A stretch of 64,000 nt of DNA from Mimachlamys varia (GCA_947623455.1 OX392532.1:23472792-23536791); one strand, 5' to 3'; positions 52,201-60,904 are shown, counted from the first letter of the stretch. Made by a program: numbers and translations. The notes: a model not told the origin generated them from the sequence alone.

Positions 52201-54836
52201 CGCTGGATATCATTAATAGATAAACTTAGCTGCAATATACGCTGGATACCATTGGTAGATAAACATAGCTGCAATAAACGCTGGATATCATTAATAGATA
52301 AACTTAGATGCAATATACGCTGGATATCATTGGTAGATAAAATTAGCTGCAATATACGCTGGGTATCATTGGTAGATAAACTTAGCTACAATATACGCTG
52401 GATATCATTGGTAGATAAACTAAGCTGCAATATACGCTGGATATCATTGGTAGATAAAATTAGCTACAATATACGCTGGATATCATTGGTAGATAAACTA
52501 AGCTGCAATATACGCTGGATATCATTGGTAGATAAACTTAGCTACAATATACGCTGGGTATCATTGGTAGATAAACTTAGCTACAATATACGCTGGATAT
52601 CATTGGTAGATAAACTTAGCTACAATATACGCTGGATATCATTGGTAGATAAACGTAGCTGCAATATACGCTGGATATCATTGGTAGATACACTTAGCTA
52701 CAATATACGCTGGATACCATTGGTAGATAAACTTAGCTGCAATATACGCTGGATATCATTGATAGGTTAACTTAGCTACAATATACGCTGGATATCATTG
52801 ATAGATAAACGTAGCTGCAATATACGCTGGATATCATTGGTAGATAAACTTAGCTACAATATACGCTGGATATCATTGGTAGATAAACTTAGCTGCAATA
52901 TACGATGGATATCATTGGTAGATAAACTAAGCTGACTGCATTATACGCTAGATATTATTGTTGAATAAGTTTGGCTTCAGTCGTCGCTGAGTCTTTCATT
53001 AAAAGTTTGCTACTTTCTTTTATAGATATGTTAAGTTTCAATGTATAAATCCATGCTTTGATAAGATAGGATTTAATGAAATAGAAATTAATTTGCTTTA
53101 ACGAAATACTGATGTCATAGGGATAATCCGTTCTTGTATTGTTGCATTTTAATATAACGATTAAGATTAATAAATCTAGCAGAAACGGTTACCCTTCCGT
53201 GATACCTGGGCTATCATCGTCTTATTGAGGAGGTTACTATCGCCACCTTGCAGACTTGGGTTAGTTACGTTTACTCGTAGCTATAACCAACAAGACACAG
53301 TCATACCATATCGTTATTTCATCTTAAAGGACTGGATCATAGGACCGTGTAATGTTACAATCTAATCCCTTTCTAGGATGTGCAATAAATAGCTTGTGTT
53401 GTTGAAAATATCCATTTTTTGTAAGAAGTCTTCTGAAAGATTAATTAGCAGTTTTATCAACTGAGGAAGGTATATCGCTGGATCAGTCGGATTCTTCTCT
53501 CGTCTAACAGAAGGACACCCTTATCAAACAATCTTACATTGAAGCTGTGTGAAGCTTTACTGTTTAATTCTGTGTGCACTGTCATCACTAGTCAGCATGT
53601 CAGAGAGACGTACAACCAAGTCTCTCCAATCAAGCCACCACAACAACGGACGTCATAATAGTTGATACTTTAGAGAACAGACTGGCCCTTTTGTTCACAA
53701 CATTTTCCAAGTAAGTATGCAAGTCCCGTAACCTATTTGTTTTTTAATTGTGAACAAAAGGGTTTGTCTGTCGATGTACCAGGGGTTTCAAAGTCTGCTA
53801 GATTACATGGGAAAACACACAAACAAGCCACAAGGCATATACAATAATTAGAGATCAGGAAAATGACGTGGGGTTCATAACAAGGCCATACAAATTATTA
53901 CACATCAGTATAATCACGTGGCCAGACAACTATGACACCCTAACTATTGAACAGTCATACAGGCAACAACGATATGTGAATTATTAGAAAACAGGAAAAC
54001 ATACTTCATCGGATGACAAGAACATGAAAAACTACAAATAAAACGTGAAAATGATGTGAGTATAACAACTTTACAAAGAATATAAGAAGTTATCCTTTAT
54101 CAAAAGGTCACGAACGAATGGTTCGAAACACAACCAAATTATATGATAATCACAAACAAAAAACCCCAAAATAGTGCTGCAAATCCTGAAAGGAACAAAT
54201 TCCAAATAACCAGATCAGCGACATGATGCAGCAATTCTATTTAATCTTCTCATTGGCAACGAAGAACGGAAATGATGCCAATAAAAACTGTGATATTTGC
54301 ACGAAGGAAGAGCTTGAAACAGTTAAACCTTAGCGACAGAAAAAAAAGAAAGCTAGGAGATAAGAAAACCTTATGTTAACAACAACAATTTTAACCAACA
54401 TTATAATAAAAAGTGGGATACCAAAACTGTGAAGTAGCAAGATAAAGGGGAGAAAAGTAAGGAGAGACAAATATCATCAGCCAGCAAACAACTGCATCAT
54501 AAATATCTACCAGAATGTGAAAGTAGCATCTACTTACACCTTCCGAATGAATTAAGCAACCGCGAACAATCATAACAAAATATTTGCTGCGATACAAGAT
54601 GCAAGTTACAATATAATAACATTAATGTTTTTTTTTTAAATGATATATTGAGGATATTAGAAATAGAAAAACATCTTTCATTATAAAACGCTGTATCTGT
54701 AGGTAAAAAAAGAATACGTTTTTGACAATAATGATCTTGATATTCACTTATACACAAACTGCCACCATTATAAGACAGATAAGGAGATACTTACCCATGC
54801 TTTGTGTTATTCCCAGCGACATGGTTTGCTTGGTCA
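25149..54836 (-). CDS. Gene 2: secreted Cys-rich protein with Thr/Pro tract and GPI-like tail, 11-exon model
   Basis: Predicted join on the minus strand: 54836-54794, 36270-36205, 35635-35512, 34823-34690, 29890-29797, 29493-29369, 29074-28987, 28422-28097, 27413-27320, 26842-26565, 25216-25149. The total is 1440 nt, 479 codons plus stop, with all phases agreeing. Protein order: signal peptide (1-about 35), six-Cys modules at 44-120, 124-193 and 197-262, a Thr/Pro tract (263-333), a fourth diverged Cys-rich region (334-457), and a hydrophobic C-terminal tail (about 463-479) typical of a GPI-attachment signal. It is a paralogue of gene 1 by module structure, intron phases and first-exon sequence. 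The likely role is a surface-anchored glycoprotein; function unknown. A possible ATTAAA poly(A) signal lies at 24603-24608. The 18.5-kb first intron is the least certain join; an alternative first exon could exist. Confidence 0.75.
25498..25702. mobile_element. MITE-like element with long inverted repeats
   Basis: The left end, GGCCCCAGTTTCATAAACGT then CCTTAACTTAAGGAAATTCC, is mirrored at the right by GTTAAGGAATGCTGATGAAACC then AGGGCC. The arms are about 55-60 bp and the whole is about 200 bp. It lies in the last intron of gene 2. Confidence 0.75.
26400..26535 (-). repeat. Repeat family A fragment in gene 2 intron 10
   Basis: Runs from ACCAAAACGTCAACAAAACC to GGTGCTCCGGAAGAGTAAGC. It ends about 30 bp from exon 10. 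Confidence 0.75.
26565..26842 (-). CDS. Gene 2 exon 10: second half of fourth Cys module and extra Cys-rich segment
   Basis: The acceptor AAACTTGTCTGTTTTCAG and donor ACACAG|GTAACG; phases 2 to 1, 92 full codons. The pair CNTISEMC has the family's six-residue spacing and HTFC would be the sixth Cys. A further 50 residues add Cys at RTC, SQC, AGC and MPC, giving nine in all, with an NQT sequon. Confidence 0.75.
27320..27413 (-). CDS. Gene 2 exon 9: first half of diverged fourth Cys module
   Basis: The acceptor ACTCGATTCCAG and donor TTGC|GTGAGTAAA; phases 1 to 2, 30 full codons. Only one Cys (DTC) remains, but the phases match a first-half exon. A second in-frame acceptor 9 nt downstream (CTCTTCCAG at 27405) could remove three residues. 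Confidence 0.7.
27414..28096. other. Gene 2 intron 8
   Basis: AT-rich; no recognised element. Confidence 0.5.
28097..28422 (-). CDS. Gene 2 exon 8: second half of Cys module 3 plus Thr/Pro tract
   Basis: The acceptor GATGTTGGTTTCAG and donor ACAAG|GTGGGT; phases 2 to 1, 108 full codons. The first 37 residues hold Cys at KLC, SIC and IQC. The next 71 are only Thr and Pro, apart from the final Gln, in blocks such as TTTTTTP. Such a tract suits a heavily O-glycosylated spacer. It is encoded by varied ACN/CCN codons and is open in several frames, but only this frame joins the flanking exons. Confidence 0.8.
28423..28986. other. Gene 2 intron 7
   Basis: AT-rich; no recognised element. Confidence 0.5.
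28987..29074 (-). CDS. Gene 2 exon 7: first half of Cys module 3
   Basis: The acceptor CTTCACTTCACTGCAG and donor TGTCG|GTTGGT fit; phases 1 to 2, 28 full codons. Cys occur at GCS, ESC and SQC. Confidence 0.78.
29369..29493 (-). CDS. Gene 2 exon 6: second half of Cys module 2
   Basis: The acceptor ACATCTTTCCTATCCAG and donor AACAG|GTAAGTGAG are excellent; phases 2 to 1, 41 full codons. Cys occur at LGC, QTC (seven residues later) and QFC. It has an N-glycosylation sequon NAS. Confidence 0.85.
29797..29890 (-). CDS. Gene 2 exon 5: first half of Cys module 2
   Basis: The acceptor TGTATTTGATTGTAG and donor TGCAG|GTAAATG fit; phases 1 to 2, 30 full codons. Cys occur at VCT, PSC and HFC, the last directly before the splice. 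Confidence 0.8.
30231..33174. repeat. 1472-bp tandem duplication in gene 2 intron 4
   Basis: Unique intron sequence from 30231 recurs at 31703 at an offset of 1472 bp and carries part of the minisatellite with it. The copies are almost identical through about 31260/32730, then differ. A short shared GTTTTTGA at the breakpoints suggests microhomology. Confidence 0.85.
30580..31704 (-). repeat. 90-bp minisatellite, second block
   Basis: About 12 further units of the same exon/intron-junction repeat, separated from the main block by about 350 bp of unique intron sequence that is itself duplicated. Confidence 0.93.
32057..34739 (-). repeat. 90-bp minisatellite, main block, made of exon 4 end plus 5' splice site
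   Basis: About 29-30 tandem 90-bp units. Read on the minus strand each unit holds 39 bp matching the coding end of exon 4, the donor GGAG|GTTTGT and 51 bp of intron that includes a second donor-like GAC|GTAAGT and an acceptor-like AATATTGTAG. The first unit overlaps exon 4 itself. A higher-order period of 630 bp (seven units) repeats 32761 onward at 33391 onward. Because 90 is a multiple of three, long open frames occur on both strands; none is in the frame used by exon 4. Confidence 0.93.
34690..34823 (-). CDS. Gene 2 exon 4: second half of Cys module 1; source of the 90-bp array
   Basis: The acceptor ATTTCTTTATTTGATTTAATAG and donor CTGGAG|GTTTGT give phases 2 to 1 and 44 full codons. Cys occur at IKC, EQC (seven residues later) and NTC. 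The last 39 bp (34690-34728) with the first 51 bp of the intron are the unit amplified in the adjacent minisatellite, so near-identical donor copies follow. Read-through past the donor hits TAG within three codons. Confidence 0.8.
35240..35276. repeat. Poly-C/poly-A homopolymer run
   Basis: A run of about 14 C followed closely by about 15 A, in gene 2 intron 3. It may be prone to assembly or sequencing error. Confidence 0.9.
35512..35635 (-). CDS. Gene 2 exon 3: first half of Cys module 1
   Basis: The acceptor TTCTGATCATAG and donor GCAG|GTAAATG fit; phases 1 to 2, 40 full codons. Cys occur at IPC, ETC and ELC, the third right before the splice as in other first-half exons. Confidence 0.8.
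36205..36270 (-). CDS. Gene 2 exon 2: hydrophobic core of signal peptide
   Basis: The acceptor ACGTCTCTTTACAG and donor TTCG|GTGAGTAAG are near consensus; phases 1 to 1. It encodes LTKKPYVTIVVLSLFSVTSQ, a positively charged start followed by a hydrophobic core and a likely cleavage region. Confidence 0.75.
36297..36515 (-). repeat. Repeat family A, diverged copy
   Basis: Diverged but recognisable: AACAAAGAAAGATTGACAAGGA, AGACCAGGTGATCTGAAAGA and CAAAGTGAGAACTGAG. It lies directly behind exon 2. Confidence 0.65.
37450..37610 (-). repeat. Repeat family A fragment
   Basis: Runs from GCCGAAGCGTCAACAAAATT to GGTGTTCCGGAAGAATGAGC and CTTCACCGACGAC. Confidence 0.75.
39123..39560 (-). pseudogene. 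Possible decayed Cys-module exon pair (third paralogue remnant)
   Basis: At about 39200-39140 the minus strand reads IEKCSDLMIDRC, with the seven-residue Cys spacing of second-half exons, up to a donor-like ACCG|GTATGT in phase 1. At about 39530-39485, after the strong acceptor CTCCGTCTTGTTTACAG, a phase-1 frame reads CVPSVKFVCQ, the Cys spacing of first-half exons, then meets TAG. The first piece has no acceptor in the expected phase. Both fit eroded copies of the family's exons; chance is not excluded. Confidence 0.3.
39700..39935 (+). repeat. Repeat family B copy
   Basis: Contains AGTATGCCGAAAAAATAATT, CAGCTGTTTCGTCCTCCTAG and TCTAAACTAATGTAGAAGCA. Confidence 0.88.
41535..41930 (-). repeat. 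Repeat family A, long inverted copy
   Basis: Runs from ACCCAAGCGTTAACAAAATC through GTGTTCCGGAAGAGTAAGCG and GAGACAAAGATGGCGACCAT to CTGCATCTCTCGAATC. Confidence 0.82.
42110..42295 (+). repeat. Repeat family A, partial forward copy
   Basis: Runs from ACATGGCGAGTGTCGTCGAT to GTTTTGTTGACGCTTTGGTA. Confidence 0.8.
44060..45760. repeat. 33-39-bp AACAA-rich minisatellite
   Basis: About 45 units around ACAACAATAAATCTGGTCAC followed by a variable (AG)CAACAAAAACAACC. Unit length varies in steps of 3, so long Cys/Val-rich frames appear on the minus strand and Thr-rich frames on the plus strand; these are repeat artefacts. Confidence 0.9.
45940..46245 (+). repeat. Repeat family B, long copy
   Basis: Runs from CACACATATGCTGCACCTCT through TATGCCGAAAAAATGAATTG to TACCGTGCCACTACTCAAAT. 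Confidence 0.88.
47364..47403 (+). repeat. GAA trinucleotide run
   Basis: About 12 consecutive GAA/AAG triplets with one interruption. Confidence 0.9.
48185..48675 (+). repeat. Repeat family A, fullest copy
   Basis: About 480 bp, from ATGGTGTTTACATGTCTCAG to GTTTTGTTGACGCTTTGGTA. A frame across its end reads VVDEAEDTYSSGTPGP and ends FVPILPLV before a stop; similar peptides can be read in several other copies. No terminal inverted repeats were noticed. Confidence 0.8.
49310..49500 (+). repeat. Repeat family A fragment
   Basis: Runs from AAAGCGGGTGTCGTTGGTGA to GGTTTTGTTTACGTTTCGGT. Confidence 0.78.
50275..50665 (-). repeat. Repeat family A, long inverted copy
   Basis: Runs from ATACCGAAGCGTCAATAAAA to GACCAAGATGGCGACCATAA and CAACCTGCAACTCTCAAATTC. 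Confidence 0.8.
51770..52945. repeat. 39-bp minisatellite
   Basis: About 29 units of TTGGTAGATAAACTTAGCTG followed by CAATATACGCTGGATATCA. The 39-bp period keeps a 250-codon frame open (13-residue unit DKLSCNIRWISLV), with no splice sites or start context to support a protein. Confidence 0.93.
53686..53765. repeat. Perfect 15-bp inverted repeat
   Basis: CCCTTTTGTTCACAA and TTGTGAACAAAAGGG flank about 45 bp. A strong plus-strand donor-like CCAA|GTAAGTATG lies in the loop. Confidence 0.75.
54794..54836 (-). CDS. Gene 2 coding exon 1
   Basis: The ATG begins MTKQTMSLGITQSM and ends in phase 1 at ATGG|GTAAGT, a consensus donor. Joined to the exon at 36.2 kb it forms an Asp codon and leads into a hydrophobic signal core. 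The start resembles that of gene 1 (MTTQ). A second in-frame Met at codon 14 would give a more compact signal peptide. Because 18.5 kb separate it from exon 2, it might instead belong to another family member. Confidence 0.55.
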
Positions 54837-54964
54837 TCCTGACTGACACCTCGACGTGTGTGCGCGTCTGTGGGCAGACACTGTATTACAGACACAACAC
54901 TTGATTCCGGGCGTCGTGACTCCCTACTGGTTACTCACCGCTCGTGGTGGGCAGTGGTTCCCCG

Positions 54965-54976
54965 AAATATATATTT
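54965..54976 (-). promoter_or_regulatory. TATA-like element upstream of gene 2 exon 1
   Basis: A run AAATATATATTT on the minus strand lies about 130 bp upstream of the exon 1 ATG and is followed by GC-richer sequence, as expected of a TATA box with a 5' UTR of about 100 bp. The start site is not visible. Confidence 0.35.
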
Positions 54977-57900
54977 GTTACTCAACAGTAGTAGGTTTTC
55001 CTGTGTATGTATGGGTAAAACCCTGTCATCGCCTTCTTCAGAATTATGAAGTAAGAGAATATCAAGAAACAATGGTACTGATTAGTCAGATATATCGTTT
55101 TAAGTGTTTTGAGTCTGGAGACTTGATACATATGTCACGATGCAGCTTCAATTTAACAGTCTCCTTTAGGAAGGTGTATTGCACAGTTAGAATGTAGTAG
55201 AAAATAGAGGAATCTAATACACATATTACGTTAATGTTTAATGCAAGGACATCCCAGATACTACGTTTCCATGACGACAGGAAAGTGGAGGAAGTTCGTC
55301 TAGCCGGGCATTGTTTATTTATTTGTGGTTTATTTATGTCGCCACAGTATATCACGGATCACCGGTCGACTTGTGTCCATAGAGACAAAACAAAAATAAG
55401 AAAAAAAAAACGATGAAGAGAAAGGAAATCAGTCATATTCTGAAATGCATTAGCCACAAAACATTATAATGCATCGCTTAGTTGCATGAAATGTTTTTGA
55501 AAATGCATTCTTTTTAAAGAAGATAAGACGCTAAGGGTCGGATAACAAGGGTAAAGAGTAAAGGTTAAGATTAAGGTTTGTAAAGGAAGCAGACTCTCAA
55601 AATATATACGTACGTGTATTCGTGTCAGGAAACCAAAAAAGCATATTCAGCAAAAGTGGCTACTGATTATTACATATAACAAACCACATCTGTTAGAAAA
55701 ACAATTCAAGAGTATGTGTGTGTGTGTGTATGCGTGCGTGCATATACATATATATCGAAAGGTGCAGTGCGATATAGGAAGGATATACATCTTATCACAA
55801 CTTCCAGGATCGAGCAAGCTTCCGAAACTCCCGATCACGTTCTCTTACATACATTGTAAACAAATCATGATCTGGTGTCAAAGGTCATAGCGAAAACTTA
55901 TAACATACCCATTTGTTATTTACGTTTCAGTGTAGCTGTAATATTTTGTTAACAATTTAAACCTCCTACACGTGCCAGAAAGCCAGGGAGGGGCAGGAAG
56001 GCTGTTCTAACTAACAGCTGTGCAGTGGAGCCAGGGACAAGTTTAAGTGGAAACATTTCCTCCAATTTATTTCTGCATAAAGTTGTGCAGTGTAAAGATT
56101 TGTCAAACTGATAGATAGATTGCCAACTCTAAAGTTTAAAAGACCATCAAGTAGACATTTTAATTCGAACAATATGCGTTCTTCACTTTCCCAACTCGCT
56201 GTCACATCAATGTGACGTATGCTTGACATGTAGGAGACGTTTGAACAAAGTAAACAGTAAGGTTGATATACTCCTTTAGATGTGAAAATATACAACAAAA
56301 CATATTTCAATACAGAACATTTTGTGGGTGGTTTTGTTGGTAATATTTCGAAGATTGATTAAATAAAAGGGTTATAGAGCGAGATGTAAAATGATTAGTA
56401 TTTAAAACAGATATATATATAAATTCAGTTTCTTCCTGGATTATACATAATGTACGACCTACATAAACAATTTGTTATAATATATTTAACAAATCTGTAT
56501 ATCTAGCAACTAATGAAACACTTGCAGTAATCGAGATTAGATCTAATTCAAGGATTTTATCTAACGAGTTATTCTGTCACGCCACCATACCGTAAAAGGG
56601 CACTTAACAACCCAGACTCGCTCTTGTTCAGTTAACTCACCACTCTTAGTCGTGTTCAAAATGTAATTGATATGCAAAAAGACAGTAATTAGGTTCAATA
56701 TAAATGGTTCATAGCCTGGAATTTAGCCAGTGTATCATTAGGTCTGGTTTTACTTTAAACGAACTCATCCGAAATGTTTTTTGTCAACAAAATCATCTTA
56801 ACGATATTTTTTGAAATTGCATAGCACTGTAAAAAAATCACCTTAATAGCAGATTAGGAGTTCCTAGTTGACATATCTTTTTATGAGTCCGTTGGCAAGA
56901 TTTTCGACCTGGATGTGAAGGCATTTCGGTAAAAAGAAGTGTCACTGTTCTTACTGATTTGTCTATGTTTTACTAAAGCTTGATCTATTGACAAGCTAAT
57001 CATTATGAATGTCAACAAAAACCTAGAAAATCTGGTAATATTTACATTCCCACTGCACAGGCACGAGGTGAATCTACTGAGCCCAATGTATGTTACCAGA
57101 TGTATTTCCCTGAAACATGCAACGGGATATTTTGAGGTCGCCATACTTATGACGTCACAACGATTGTGTTCGAGATTGCACCGCTTCACAGTCTGCTGGT
57201 GTCTGATATCTGGCTGGACTGACCCTGACGTTGAAACATTTTTACTACCAGGTTATTATATATGTATATTTCAGTATCAACAGTGGGCGGTTTAACAAAA
57301 ATGCGTATATAAGTATTGGTTTTCATATTTGTGACATCCATATTCAAGCAAATATATATGCTACATACCAATTTTTGTCAAAATTATGGCATCCAATACT
57401 TGAATATTTACATTTCTTTTGCATCCTTCCATTGTAATGAATTGCAATGGCAGATATTGTTACGAAACTATTGCAATTTTTACTATTATGAAGTCATCGA
57501 TCTCTATTGTGACGTCATCTATTTCATTGTTGTCAACATTTGCGGTTCACAAAAACTGTTTGAAATGACAACATAAAGTATAACTGCTCCATCAAAATGA
57601 AAATGTAATTTTATTTAGTCATATGACACATTTCTATTGATTTCTATTGCTAACAAACTTACAGAGAACTTACAAAACGTTATGTCGTTAACATGAATAC
57701 TTAAATATTAAGTGCTAAGATAACGCGTAATTACTCCATCGTTTAGATTATTTTTTTTTTGTATTTGTTTTATTTTCCATAAGCATTTTTTTTATACAAA
57801 AAAGACACAAACTACCTTGTACATTCAATACAACACGGTCAACAACACAATCGTCATCATCATTATTGGGTACCCTTCTGTAGTCAACCATTAAGCTTTT

Positions 57901-59403
57901 TTAATTTTTAATAAAATACGGATTTCAATTTCTAGACTTCATATTTTTTAATGCCATATGGTATTATAGAGTCACATTTAGATGTTATCAGAAAATTAAT
58001 TCTTGTGCATGATAATGGTTTCATGGATACGTGCTGAATATTTGCTATTCTTTTGGAATTTAAGACATACAAATATATGAGACCCGGATGTGTGAAAAAA
58101 CAAACCGGATACACAACTTATATTGGCACTTGTCGGCTTTCTCCCATACGCGTGTCACCAGCCACCGAAGCATCCAACCCGTGTCAGAGAGAGCAGGCTG
58201 ACCTAGTTGATGTTAATGGAATTACCAAACCCTCACAGGCTATACCCATACAGTACAGCATTACAACACAAACACTTTACATGTAAGCCTAATCATTTCG
58301 TTGAGGCAATAAATTTCAGTATACAATGCATGTATATTAATAACATGTATGTACATGGTTTAGATTTTAATTATTAATTTCTTTGAAAATAAACACTAAC
58401 ACGTAATCGCAATAAACGTGAAAGAACGAGATAAGATGAAGGTTATGAAATAAATATATTTAGAAAGTTGAAAACATTTTGAAATTTTGCATATATGGAA
58501 CAATAATTGTTTTTTTCTTTTTTTTTTCATTAACTTACCGAGTTTTCAACTAGATGGTTTATTATTTTTAGCATGTTTCAAGTCATCAAATCCAAGCATA
58601 GACGCGTTTGAAGTTAAAAGGCACGATTATTTCGAATTTTTAAAATTTTAATCTTATCAATGTATTTGTTTGGATTTCTGCTGCAGTAAAGTAGCTGAAA
58701 ATCTCCCAATTCATAATGAAATAGAATTGTTTTCAAAAAAGCTATAGTAAGAAAAACGTTTTTTATGTAAAAATAGACTAAATGACCGATTTTTCGTGTA
58801 CAACTCGTACACAGTTTATACCTTTGGTGTGCATACGATTTGCTGGTCATTTGTCTGATGAAGGTGATAGGGTACATATATATCGTACTAGTCATCGAAA
58901 CGTCACATGAAAACATGTATTGGTTGTGTAAAATAATCTCTACATAAATTATACTTTCCAACCTGAAGAAAATGTTTACAAATAAGTTAGACACACTGTC
59001 GAATGGACAGGGATATTAAAACTGAATGCCCGAGATAACTATAGCATTGTGAAATGTTAAATAGAGCTACAGTGTGTGCTCGTTAGACTTTAAACAACAG
59101 GGATGTTATGTAACAGTTGATAAGACACACCGAGGGAACAACAAGTGGCCCTCACTCACCGTCCCACTTGTGTACACCGAGTACACCTACTTACGTAGGC
59201 AAGCCTCAAGTATTGGCGGAATGTGTTCAACCTAATTATATGTTAATTATAGCTTTGTAAACACTTGAATACACGTTTTTCAATGTTCATTTTCTTCTCT
59301 TTCTGTGAAATCAGTAAATATCCGTATACGACACGCCTTGTTACCAATAGGGTTTATCTAACTGAGGGGTTTCCAGTTGCGATGAATAGAATAATCTCCC
59401 TAC
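54977..59403. other. Upstream of gene 2, no supported gene
   Basis: Short open frames occur at 55234-55416 (+), 57005-57295 (+) and 56881-57189 (-), none with a convincing splice pair. A CRE-like TGACGTCA occurs near 57149. The only exon-like segment is 58065-58282 (+). Confidence 0.4.
58065..58282 (+). CDS. Possible internal exon on plus strand, unrecognised
   Basis: It is open throughout between an acceptor-like TATTCTTTTGGAATTTAAG and a donor-like TTTACAT|GTAAGC, about 72 codons with higher GC than its surroundings. The reading includes GTCRLSPIRVSPATEASNPC. The minus strand is also partly open here. No partner exon was found and the function is unknown. Confidence 0.25.
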
Positions 59404-59466
59404 CTGATATACTGCTATTGGTGGTACTAGTGTCGATCATTAAAAGAGACATATTCACTGTCTCAT
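59404..59466 (-). CDS. Isolated exon with strong splice sites, Ser/Thr-rich, possible third family gene
   Basis: The acceptor ATTTTATCTTTGCAG and donor ATATCAG|GTAGGG bound 63 nt that stay open only in phase 1 to 1 and read ETVNMSLLMIDTSTTNSSIS. It has NMS and NSS sequons. Phase and composition resemble exon 10 of gene 1. No neighbouring exon could be joined, and its partners may lie outside the window. Confidence 0.35.
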
Positions 59467-60082
59467 CTGCAAAGATAAAATTGAAACATAAATATAACTT
59501 GTATTTTCAATGATTAGGAAATTTAGTTTTGATGAAACTACGACCGATGACGGATATGAATTTATTCCCGATATAAAGATATCAACCAAAAATATTCCAA
59601 AATAAATGCGGTACAAACACCAAACAGAAGGCATCATTTTATGTATCAAAACATCATTACACTGTGCCATCATAACCCTGTATCAACATCCATCAGTACC
59701 CTGTACGATATGTATCCTGTGTAAATTATATATTGTCACAAATAACACAGTTTATCACCTCGATAGTGAAATGATCATTTTTGGAAATTTGAACAAGACA
59801 TAAAACAAAACAACAATTTGAAAAAGCCTTGCAAAATCTTTCGATTTCACTTTCAGATATATCGTCGATATGTTGTCTAAAACACAAGGAGTTTGCTGAA
59901 ATAGTCGATCGTATATACCCTTCTGAACCTGAAATCTAGGACCCAACAAACAGACGCGGTCTTTACTTACACTATGACCAACACGGACAGCTTACTACAT
60001 TGCTGAACGATAACTGTGACGCTTTTGATTTTCAAATCGTGAAATGTTCCTTTCTTGATAGTAATATCCCTGTTTCTCAATC

Positions 60083-60490
60083 CTATACTGTTTACATGTC
60101 ACAGTTGATTCGTTATTCTAGGACTTGCTTTGAATACCAAGATGTTGGTAATAGATGTCTTGGTCTCTTCGAGAAATATTCTCCACCCAGTATGACGTAA
60201 AGATGGACGTTTTAGAACATGCTAATTAGCATGGCTGATTTTTGTGATTGAGAACTAGGATCCAGTTTTCGCTTTGATGCCATGGCATTTGCTTGATCTA
60301 ACCTAGATTTCCATAGTAGGTGTCGTCGATGAAGCAGAAGACGCTTACTCTTCCAGTTCACCTGGTCTTATCTTATTGTACCTTTCAAGGGTTTCCCTAT
60401 AAATATTTTCTTTGTTCATTTTTTGCCCCTGGTTTTATCGATTTTGAGTTTTGATTATGGTTTTATTGACGTGTTGATATTCTCTGGTTT
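60083..60490 (+). repeat. Repeat family A, near full-length copy
   Basis: Runs from CTGTTTACATGTCACAGTTG to GGTTTTATTGACGTGTTGAT; similarity to the 48-kb copy may begin slightly earlier. Confidence 0.8.
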
Positions 60491-60494
60491 TTGT

Positions 60495-60755
60495 ACCACA
60501 GGGTCAACAGAGATCAAATGTACCACAGCGTCAACACACAGAAATAAAATGTACCACAGCGTTAACACACAGAGATCAAATGTTCCACAGCGTCATCAGA
60601 TATAGATCAAATGTACCACAGCGTTAACACACAGAGATCAAACGTTCCACAGCGTCAACACAAAGGGATCAAATGTGCAACAGCGTTAACACACAGAAAT
60701 CAAAAGTTCCACAGCGTTAACACACAGAGATAAAATGTACCACAGCGTTAACGCA
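60495..60755. repeat. Roughly 30-bp minisatellite between repeat A and a tRNA-like fragment
   Basis: About 8-9 units of ATGTACCACAGCGTTAACAC followed by ACAGAGATCAA. It abuts the end of the repeat A copy on one side and the tRNA-like sequence on the other. Confidence 0.88.
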
Positions 60756-60790
60756 GGCAAGTGCGCTATCCACTGCACCACCCGACCACC
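60752..60790 (-). mobile_element. tRNA-derived SINE head fragment (5' half of a tRNA-like sequence)
   Basis: On the minus strand, GGTCGGG, TG, a pairing D arm GTGC-AGTGGATA-GCGC and CTTGCCTGCG follow tRNA 5'-half order, including an A-box-like TGGTGCAGTGG. The 3' half is missing, so it is not a functional tRNA. Confidence 0.55.
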
Positions 60791-60904
60791 CTACTATAAA
60801 ATTCGTATCCTATCAATATACATTCGTAAGAAGCCAGTGTTCTTCGATACATTTTGTTAATGTTCCATCTCTGACCCAAATTATAATATATTATATCAAT
60901 TATG

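Larger units (their letters stand above)
36271..54793. other. Gene 2 intron 1, 18.5 kb, repeat-rich
   Basis: It holds repeat A copies, repeat B copies, a 1.7-kb minisatellite at 44-45.8 kb, a 39-bp minisatellite at 51.8-52.9 kb and a possible decayed paralogue at 39.1-39.6 kb. The stretches 37.6-39.1, 40-41.5, 42.3-44.0, 46.3-48.1 and 53.0-54.7 kb show no gene that I can support. Confidence 0.5.

Noticed and set aside
52018..52770. 250-codon frame of DKLSCNIRWISLV repeats
   Set aside because: 39-bp minisatellite kept open by its period; no gene context.
59150..59240. Minus-strand donor GGGACG|GTGAGTGAG with a short open frame
   Set aside because: No phase-compatible neighbour and only a weak acceptor; could be a non-coding first exon but is unsupported.
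59971..60069. Minus-strand exon-like frame ending at a strong GTAAGT donor
   Set aside because: Its upstream half appears to overlap the start of the repeat A copy, and its phase does not fit the exon at 59404-59466.
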